Below, piece by piece: positions 1 through 6,011 of a stretch of DNA of 12,073 bases. This stretch comes from Afipia sp. (GTDB lineage: Bacteria; Pseudomonadota; Alphaproteobacteria; Rhizobiales; Xanthobacteraceae). The stretch's first letter is position 1; each line of letters begins with the position of its first letter. The position numbers and the translations under genes are program-made. The notes below the pieces were generated by a model. The model worked only from the letters and a program-made list of their open reading frames with translations, was not told where the DNA came from and did no database searches. Location of the stretch: the NCBI GenBank assembly GCA_020056155.1, contig JAGVII010000706.1:1-12073 (forward strand), written 5' to 3'.

Positions 1-669
1 CAGAACAATATCCTGCTGAACAACGACCTGATCAAGATGTTCGCAGACGGTGGCGACCCGTCGCAGTCCGTCGTGTCGGGTCAGAACGAATTGACCAACA
101 CGGCAACGATCGAGAGCTTCGGTGACGACAATTTCCTGCCAATGGATGACGACCTGAATAGCCTCGTCACTGCGGTAGAAAACGGTGCGACCAGTCTCGA
201 TCCGTCCTATGGAAAGTTCGTCGACGGCTCCGGCGGTGTTTTCAATGTGCTTTACATCACAGGCGACTATTACGACGTCAACGCGATCTGGCAGACCAAC
301 ATCGTCACAGACGTCAATATTGTCATGCAATTTCTCGATCCGCCGTCGGCGGCGGCGCTGGCTCGCGACCCGGACGGCCCCGACACGCAGTCGGTGACAA
401 GCGGCAAGAATCTTCTCACGAACGACGCTGCGATCGTCGATGTCGGCGCGACAAATACCTACGTCAACGGCGAGGTGTATGGCGATACGATTCTCGTCCA
501 GGCCAACCTGCTGCCGACAGACAACGATAACGCGCTGAACGGCGATGTGCAGTCGCTGGTCCCGGAACTTGTGGCTTTCATCGATAGCAGCGAAGAGGAA
601 GCGCAGACGGCACTGACGGTGACGCCGACGCCTGTCTACGAAGATCCCGTTGCGAGCGTCATGCACTAG
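1..669 (+). CDS. 3' end of a repeat-containing probable type I secretion substrate (partial)
   Basis: The frame is open from the first base and stops at TAG 667-669, so 222 residues of a longer protein are visible and the true start lies upstream. The fragment is acidic, rich in Asp, Asn, Thr and Val, nearly free of Lys and Cys, and has no membrane segment; this suits an exported surface or matrix protein. It contains two related units about 108 residues apart, starting at visible residues 18 and 126, with the shared pattern QSV-x-SG-[QK]N-x-LTN followed by Ile and Gly. The first residues (QNNILLNND) look like the tail of an earlier unit. No glycine-rich RTX nonapeptides are visible. The gene ends 62 bases before the ABC exporter gene on the same strand, the usual place for a type I substrate. 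Export by this system is inferred, and no precise family is recognised. Confidence 0.7.
   Translation, partial: QNNILLNNDLIKMFADGGDPSQSVVSGQNELTNTATIESFGDDNFLPMDDDLNSLVTAVENGATSLDPSYGKFVDGSGGVFNVLYITGDYYDVNAIWQTNIVTDVNIVMQFLDPPSAAALARDPDGPDTQSVTSGKNLLTNDAAIVDVGATNTYVNGEVYGDTILVQANLLPTDNDNALNGDVQSLVPELVAFIDSSEEEAQTALTVTPTPVYEDPVASVMH
52..123 (+). repeat. Protein repeat unit A in the partial substrate gene
   Basis: Encodes GGDPSQSVVSGQNELTN and the following residues through IESFG. It matches the unit at 376-447 at QSV, SG, N, LTN, the following Ile and the closing Gly, with a period of 324 bases (108 residues). The DNA has diverged, so this is an old protein-level duplication, not a recent DNA repeat. 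Confidence 0.6.
376..447 (+). repeat. Protein repeat unit B in the partial substrate gene
   Basis: Encodes GPDTQSVTSGKNLLTND and the following residues through IVDVG, the second visible copy of the unit at 52-123. The residues after each copy also resemble one another (NFLPMDDDLNSLV against NLLPTDNDNALNG), so the repeat period probably covers the whole 108-residue interval. Confidence 0.6.
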
Positions 670-718
670 TAGCCGATAGAGAAAGTGCGGAACTTTGAGT
701 TGAACGTGGCAATTTGGC

Positions 719-723
719 GGAGG
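719..723 (+). promoter_or_regulatory. Ribosome binding site fixing the ABC exporter start
   Basis: GGAGG sits 8 bases before ATG 732. An in-frame TTG at 714 lies upstream of this site and would place the GGAGG inside the coding region, so ATG 732 is preferred. Confidence 0.75.
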
Positions 724-731
724 TTGGGGGA

Positions 732-2912
732 ATGGCTCGGGGCAGCGAAAACGAGTTTGATGACGATGGTCGCTCGCCGACCCATTTGACCGACGAGGAG
801 CGTGAGAAACTGCACTCGGCTGAGGTTGTTCCGTTTCCAGTTCGGCATGAAGATACGTCTGACAATCATCCTTCCCCGGTGATCCCTCCTGAAGCGGCAA
901 CGCCGGGAGGCAATCAATCCGGCACCGCCGCTGCGATCAAACAGGTCTTGCTGGCTGCGGATGGCACCGCCAGGCGGCCGGATGCTCATCCGTTGCCAGC
1001 GACAGCGAAGAATCCACCGAGTCCGGAAGTCGAGAGTCGAGCGCCGGGAAAAAGTTCGGTCACCGGCAACGGTGCCTCGCTTCCGGCGGTTGCGACAGGC
1101 GGCGGGGGCGGCGATCCTCCCAATGGCAGCGGAGGGGGCGGTGGCGGCGGCGGCGGTGGCTCCCAGCCGTTGCATAAACGTTCAAGCGACAGGGAATTCC
1201 GCGATGTGCTGGGCAAAGGGCTTGCCGGCGCACGGCGCAATCTTGTGACTGTTGGAATTTTCTCTGTTGCCGTCAATCTTCTGGTTCTGGCGATCCCGGT
1301 CTATCTCTTCAATATGTCGGATCGGGTGATGACGAGCCGAAGCACCGATACGCTTGTCATGCTGACGATAATTGTTGTCATCGCAATTGCCGCTCATGTT
1401 CTGATGGACATGATGCGGCGTGTCATTCTGATGCGTGTTGCAGTCGAGACAGAAGCCAAGCTCGGCGGACCTGTCCTCAGTGCCGCGGCGAGAGCCGCAC
1501 AAGGAGGTTCGAGCCGGGAGTTCCAGACGCTGGCGGACCTCCAGCATCTGCGAGCGTTTATCACCGGGCCTGTCCTGCTGACCATGTTTGATGCACCGGT
1601 CGCTCCTGTCTACTTCGCAGTTGTGTTTCTTATTCACCCGCAGCTCGGTCTGATCGTTCTGGCAGCGGGTGTGGCGTTGATGGGCGTCGCGTTGCTCAAT
1701 CAGAGGATCACCGCAGTCCCGTTCACGCGCGCGAATGCGTTCGGAACCCGCGCCAACCTTCAAGCTGAGGCGATGGCGCGCAATGCACAGGTCATTAATG
1801 CGATGGGAATGATCCCGGAGGGCGTGCAGATCTGGGGGCAGGAAACCGTCCAATCGCTGAAGGCCCAGGTCGCCGGGCAAGACCTCAACATCATCATGAC
1901 CGGAGTATCCAAGTTTCTGCGTCTATGTACCCAGATCGCGATCCTGGGCTGGGGCGCGTGGCTTGCGCTGGAAAGCCAGTTGACGAGCGGCATGATCATC
2001 GCCGCTTCAATCGTGGCAAGCAGGGCGCTGGCTCCGCTCGAAGGCACGATCGAAGGCTGGCGCGGCTTCGTGCAGGCGCGTTCGGCCTATGGGCGCGTGA
2101 AAACGCTGCTGCAAAATTCGCCGCTGAACTTCGACCGGCTGCGCTTACCGCGCCCCCAGGGCCATCTGAGCGTGGAGCGGATTCTCTACGTGCCGCCGCC
2201 GACCAAAAAGGTCATTCTGAACGGCATCAGCTTCCAGCTTGAACCGGGAGAATCGCTGGCCATTGTGGGCGACTCCGGAACAGGAAAGACGATGCTCGCA
2301 CGTATGCTGGTGGGCTCCATCATACCAACGGCGGGCAACGTCCGCCTCGATATGATGGATCTCCGGAATTGGGATTCCCGCCAGTTCGGCGAAAGCGTCG
2401 GTTACCTGCCACAGGACGTTCAGCTTTTTCCGGCGTCGATCAAGGCAAACATCGCACGCATGCGCGAGGATGCGATTGACGCCGACATATTCGATGCCGC
2501 CGAAACCGCCGATGTTCACGAGATGATATCGAGTTTCGCTCAAGGCTATGAAACCATTGTCGGCATGGACGGAAGCCCGTTGTCTGGCGGACAGAGGCAG
2601 CGGATCGGGCTGGCGCGCGCGTTCTACGGAAACCCGCGCCTCATGGTGCTCGATGAACCAAACTCCAATCTTGACGCGAACGGCGAGCGGGCACTTGCCA
2701 AGGCGCTCATTCGCGCCAAGGAAAAGCGGATCACCGTCGTGACCATTACGCAGCGCGCGGCGCTGCTGATGAGCGTCGACAAGATCATGATTCTTAATAA
2801 CGGGTCGGTGAAGGCGTTCGGAACCCGCGACGACATCATTCCGATGATTACCGGGCGGAAGCCGAATGGATCCGGCGGTTCAGGCGATGGGCCGCCGATA
2901 TTGAACTCCTAG
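732..2912 (+). CDS. Type I secretion ABC exporter (permease fused to ATPase), PrtD-like
   Basis: Inner-membrane ATPase that drives one-step export of unfolded substrates together with a HlyD-type adaptor and an outer-membrane channel. The 726-residue protein begins with about 165 hydrophilic, probably disordered residues rich in Pro, Ser and Gly, including ten Gly in a row at 134-143; there is no C39 peptidase domain. Residues about 170-460 hold the hydrophobic exporter domain, beginning NLVTVGIFSVAVNLLVLAIP. The nucleotide-binding domain follows: Walker A GDSGTGKT at 513-520, signature LSGGQ at 617-621 and Walker B LMVLDEP at 637-643 with the catalytic Glu642. The switch (H-loop) position reads TITQR, with Gln674 where most ABC ATPases have His. 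Canonical PrtD proteins are shorter (just under 600 residues); the excess is the N-terminal extension. It lies 62 bases from each neighbour, in a same-strand cassette. Confidence 0.93.
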   Translation: MARGSENEFDDDGRSPTHLTDEEREKLHSAEVVPFPVRHEDTSDNHPSPVIPPEAATPGGNQSGTAAAIKQVLLAADGTARRPDAHPLPATAKNPPSPEVESRAPGKSSVTGNGASLPAVATGGGGGDPPNGSGGGGGGGGGGSQPLHKRSSDREFRDVLGKGLAGARRNLVTVGIFSVAVNLLVLAIPVYLFNMSDRVMTSRSTDTLVMLTIIVVIAIAAHVLMDMMRRVILMRVAVETEAKLGGPVLSAAARAAQGGSSREFQTLADLQHLRAFITGPVLLTMFDAPVAPVYFAVVFLIHPQLGLIVLAAGVALMGVALLNQRITAVPFTRANAFGTRANLQAEAMARNAQVINAMGMIPEGVQIWGQETVQSLKAQVAGQDLNIIMTGVSKFLRLCTQIAILGWGAWLALESQLTSGMIIAASIVASRALAPLEGTIEGWRGFVQARSAYGRVKTLLQNSPLNFDRLRLPRPQGHLSVERILYVPPPTKKVILNGISFQLEPGESLAIVGDSGTGKTMLARMLVGSIIPTAGNVRLDMMDLRNWDSRQFGESVGYLPQDVQLFPASIKANIARMREDAIDADIFDAAETADVHEMISSFAQGYETIVGMDGSPLSGGQRQRIGLARAFYGNPRLMVLDEPNSNLDANGERALAKALIRAKEKRITVVTITQRAALLMSVDKIMILNNGSVKAFGTRDDIIPMITGRKPNGSGGSGDGPPILNS
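1131..1160 (+). repeat. GGN codon repeat encoding ten consecutive glycines
   Basis: Ten glycine codons (mixed GGA, GGG, GGC and GGT) lie in the disordered N-terminus of the ABC exporter. A shorter glycine run precedes them at about 1098-1112. The mixed third bases mean this is not a perfect microsatellite, although it could still vary in length in frame. Confidence 0.8.
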
Positions 2913-2963
2913 CGGAGGACGCTGTTTAGACGATGGCGGACTCGAAGTGACGAACTGACCATT

Positions 2964-2969
2964 GAGGTG
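2964..2969 (+). promoter_or_regulatory. Ribosome binding site of the HlyD-family gene
   Basis: GAGGTG ends 5 bases before ATG 2975 and supports that start. Confidence 0.6.
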
Positions 2970-2974
2970 CGGAG

Positions 2975-4333
2975 ATGTCTGGGAAAGAGCTCGCTGTACC
3001 AACGCCGGTTGCCACGGCGACGTGGTACGACTCGCTTCCGCGATCAACACGGTTTCCCACGATCGCGGGCGTGATCGTGATGGCCGGCATGGTGATGGGT
3101 TTTGGCGTGTGGGGCAACACGGCGCCGATAGCCGGTGCGGTGGTCGCATCTGGCGTCTTCGTTGCGACGGGGCAGAACAAGATCATTCAGCATCTGGAAG
3201 GCGGTGTCATTCGCGATATTCACGTGCGTGAAGGCGATGTGGTCGAGAAAGGGCAGCTATTAGTCGAGTTAGACAGCACCGCGCCGAAAGCCGAACTGCG
3301 GAGGCTGTTCCTGCGCCGCACCCGATTGACCGCGATAGACGCTCGACTCCACGCTGAAATGCGTGAGCAACCCGAGATTACGTTCCCCGAAGAACTGACT
3401 AGCTCTGATAGTCCTGAGGTGAAGGAAATTCTCGAAAGCCAAAGACTGACGTTTACGGCTCGGCGAAACAATATGAACAGCGACATCGCCGGTATCAACG
3501 AGGGCATTAACGCGCTGAATGAGAGAATTCAGGGATCCAAGGTGCAGTTGGACGGCGTTCGCCGCCAGATCAAATTCATCGAAGAAGAAGTTGAAACGAA
3601 AGAGTACCTGCTCAAGACCGGACTGGTCAGAAAACCAGAACTTCTGATCCTGCAGCGCACTCAAGCGAACCTCGAAGGAGAGGTTGGCCGGATCATGGGC
3701 GATATTGGTGATGCCAAGGAGCGCATCGCGCGGGCGCTTGAGCAGATCAATGGTGTCAAGAAGACCGCAATCAAAACCGCGGTCGAACAGATGCATGAAG
3801 TTCGGGGAGAACTGGTCGATGTGCGCGAACGAATGCTCAGCGCGAAGGGCGTTCTCGATCGCGTTCACATCACAGCGCCAGTCAAGGGCGTCGTCGTCAA
3901 GCTCAGATATCACACACAGGGCGGAGTGATCGAGCCGGGAAAAAGCATCATGGAGATTCTTCCGCTCAAGGATGAACTCATCATAGAAGCGCGCGTGCGA
4001 CCGCAGGACATCGACAGCGTCAAGCATGGGCAGCATGCGACGCTTCGACTGACCGCTATGAACCAGCGCATCACGCCGATGGTCTCGGGCGAAGTGATCT
4101 ATCTCTCAGCGGACACGCTGGCTGACGAACGGAAATCGCAGCAGATGGGACCGACAGACATCTACATTGTGCGCGTCAAGCTGAACACCGAGGAGGCGGC
4201 GGCCATTCCCGGCTTTAGCCCTACGCCAGGCATGCCGGCGGAGGTCTACATCAAGACATCGGAAAGGACGTTCTTTCAGTACATCGTCAAGCCGATACAC
4301 GACAGCATGTTGCGAGCCTTCAGGGAGCGATGA
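2975..4333 (+). CDS. HlyD-family type I secretion membrane fusion protein (PrtE-like)
   Basis: Periplasmic adaptor that links the ABC exporter to an outer-membrane TolC-like channel. The 452-residue protein has a short cytoplasmic N-terminus and one membrane anchor at residues about 29-48 (TIAGVIVMAGMVMGFGVWG). A biotinyl-lipoyl-like strand segment follows, containing QNKIIQHLEGGVIRDIHV and EGDVVEKGQLLVELD. A long charged region at about 105-290 is probably the coiled-coil hairpin. The C-terminal beta-barrel region starts near ITAPVKGVVV and ends in the family-typical GMPAEVYIKTSERTFFQY, then ends with FRER. Length is normal for the family (about 430-480). The start ATG 2975 is preceded by GAGGTG at 2964-2969, 5 bases upstream. 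It sits 62 bases after the ABC gene, as expected for a pair translated from one mRNA. Confidence 0.94.
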   Translation: MSGKELAVPTPVATATWYDSLPRSTRFPTIAGVIVMAGMVMGFGVWGNTAPIAGAVVASGVFVATGQNKIIQHLEGGVIRDIHVREGDVVEKGQLLVELDSTAPKAELRRLFLRRTRLTAIDARLHAEMREQPEITFPEELTSSDSPEVKEILESQRLTFTARRNNMNSDIAGINEGINALNERIQGSKVQLDGVRRQIKFIEEEVETKEYLLKTGLVRKPELLILQRTQANLEGEVGRIMGDIGDAKERIARALEQINGVKKTAIKTAVEQMHEVRGELVDVRERMLSAKGVLDRVHITAPVKGVVVKLRYHTQGGVIEPGKSIMEILPLKDELIIEARVRPQDIDSVKHGQHATLRLTAMNQRITPMVSGEVIYLSADTLADERKSQQMGPTDIYIVRVKLNTEEAAAIPGFSPTPGMPAEVYIKTSERTFFQYIVKPIHDSMLRAFRER

Positions 4334-4396
4334 GGCCGCATGGATTGAATGATGTGTTGCAGGGACCAGAGCAACGAGAACAGTGAATTCGCAAGC

Positions 4397-4400
4397 GAGG
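4397..4400 (+). promoter_or_regulatory. Ribosome binding site of the GNAT-TPR gene
   Basis: GAGG lies 4 bases before ATG 4405 and 7 bases before the adjacent in-frame ATG 4408. The second ATG has the better spacing, so the true start may be 4408. An in-frame TGA at 4384-4386 excludes any earlier start. Confidence 0.55.
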
Positions 4401-4404
4401 TTAC

Positions 4405-5976
4405 ATGATGCGCATCGAGGTCATAGAGACGCTGGCTGATTTCGCGAAGCTGGAGGATAACTGGAACGCCATTTATGACGCGGATCCGGATGCGCAGTTA
4501 TTCATGTCCTGGAAGTGGCTTTCGTGCCGGCTCAGGCAGATCGCCAGCCCATGGTTCGTTCTTGCGGCGAAGGCCGAGAGCAAGGCGGACGCGCCGTACG
4601 TCGCATTTCTTCCCATGCGAATTCAGACCAAGACGGAGAACGGGCGTATTCACAATGAACTGAATATGGCCGGAAATTTCTCAGCGGACTATACGGGGCT
4701 CCTGTGCGCGCCGGGCGCTGAGCATCTCGCGATCCCGGCGTTCGCCCGATGCTTGAAGCAGATGAACTGGTCGCGTCTGAATTTCGACAATTTTCGCGTT
4801 TCTGAACCCCGGATGCGTCTTTTGCTGGCGCATTTTCCAAAGTCCAGCTTTCAGACCAGCGAGTTAAGCCGCGTCGGAAAGGTAGACGGGATCGACAACA
4901 GCCTGTGTCCCTTCGCGGTTCTACCACCGGATTGGGATTCCTATCTTAATGCGCTGAGCACCAATACCAGACAGAAAATCAGACGATTGCTCAGGCAGGT
5001 CGATGCGGGGGGAGAATACCGCATCACCGTGGCGACCCCTGAAACCGTCGAACGGGATCTCAATACGCTGCTTCAGTTCTGGGAGACGAAATGGAAGCCG
5101 CGAAAGGGCAATCTCACGCAGACATTGGTGCGCTCAAATCGGGCAATGCTGACGCGCAGCTTTCACGCGAACCTTCTGTATCTTCCGACGCTCTGGAAAG
5201 AAGATCGGCCGCTGGCGGCCCTCGCCACGCTTATGGACTCGCGCAAGCGTTCATTCCTGTTCTACATGACGGGACGAGATGAAACCTTCGACGGCCTACC
5301 TCCGGGTGTGATCCTTCACGCGCACAGCATTCGCTACGCTATTGCCAACGGCTTTACCGAGTACGATTTCCTCCGCGGTAATGAACCTTACAAGTATTCA
5401 TTCGGTGTGAAGGAGCGGCGGATTCGCTGCACCGTCGTCGGAACGAAGAATGGGGTGAACCTTGGCGGCAAGATTGATCCGCGAACTGTTCCCGAGGTGC
5501 TCGTTCAGGCGACCAACCTCCATCAGGCGGGCAAGCTTGTGGAAGCTGAGCGGGGATATCGGGAAATTCTCAATATCGAGCCGAAGAATGCCGACGCCAT
5601 TCATCGCCTTGGGCAGCTCTTTGCCAACAAGGGCGATCACATTGCAGCAAAGCGGCTCTTCAAGACCCTGACGACGGTCAGGCCGGATGCTTACAAGTCT
5701 TGGGTCTGTCTCGCGAAATCATGTGAGTCGTTGGAACAGTATCGGGATGCGGCCAGCGCTTATCGCGAGGTCATCCGGCTGAAACCGGATATGCCCGAAA
5801 CCTTCAAGAGCCTCGCAGAAGCGCTGATCAAGCTCGGCCGGATGACGGAGGTCAATGAAGCATTGGCGTCGGCTCTCGGAAGCGCGGCAAACGTATCGAA
5901 GAAGAACGGCAGCGAGCAGAAAACAAGACGGATTTCTGACCGTGCTATGGCCCAAGGCGAAGCAGCGTCACTGTAG
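4405..5976 (+). CDS. BioF2/FemAB-like GNAT acyltransferase fused to C-terminal TPR repeats
   Basis: The predicted cytoplasmic protein has 523 residues. Residues about 1-345 look like the BioF2-like/CelD-type GNAT fold (Acetyltransf_6). Family marks are WDSYLNALSTNTRQKIRRLL from residue 177 and, further on, the PPGVILHAHSIRYAIANGF segment followed by DFLRGNEPYKYSFG at 321-334. Residues about 363-490 form roughly three TPR units with the pattern A-x-x-x-YREIL-x-IEP and A-x-AYREVIRLKP. There is no signal peptide or membrane segment. Family members transfer acyl or aminoacyl groups in envelope and polysaccharide pathways, but the donor and acceptor here are unknown. The position between the export pump and a large exported-type protein suggests it modifies a substrate or envelope molecule, with TPRs recruiting the partner; that is inference. 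The last ~40 residues are polar and low complexity. Confidence 0.8.
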   Translation: MMRIEVIETLADFAKLEDNWNAIYDADPDAQLFMSWKWLSCRLRQIASPWFVLAAKAESKADAPYVAFLPMRIQTKTENGRIHNELNMAGNFSADYTGLLCAPGAEHLAIPAFARCLKQMNWSRLNFDNFRVSEPRMRLLLAHFPKSSFQTSELSRVGKVDGIDNSLCPFAVLPPDWDSYLNALSTNTRQKIRRLLRQVDAGGEYRITVATPETVERDLNTLLQFWETKWKPRKGNLTQTLVRSNRAMLTRSFHANLLYLPTLWKEDRPLAALATLMDSRKRSFLFYMTGRDETFDGLPPGVILHAHSIRYAIANGFTEYDFLRGNEPYKYSFGVKERRIRCTVVGTKNGVNLGGKIDPRTVPEVLVQATNLHQAGKLVEAERGYREILNIEPKNADAIHRLGQLFANKGDHIAAKRLFKTLTTVRPDAYKSWVCLAKSCESLEQYRDAASAYREVIRLKPDMPETFKSLAEALIKLGRMTEVNEALASALGSAANVSKKNGSEQKTRRISDRAMAQGEAASL

Positions 5977-6011
5977 CTAAGGAAACGTGGAGTCGAGGCA
6001 CCAGAACCCGT

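Noticed and set aside
714..731. In-frame TTG start adding six residues to the ABC exporter
   Set aside because: The strong GGAGG at 719-723 lies between this TTG and ATG 732 and is spaced correctly only for the ATG.
2933..2950. Five-codon mini-ORF (MADSK) in the gap between the ABC and HlyD genes
   Set aside because: No well-spaced ribosome binding site and too short to judge; probably chance.
3269..4036. 255-codon minus-strand frame
   Set aside because: Antisense to the well-supported HlyD-family gene and without recognisable features.
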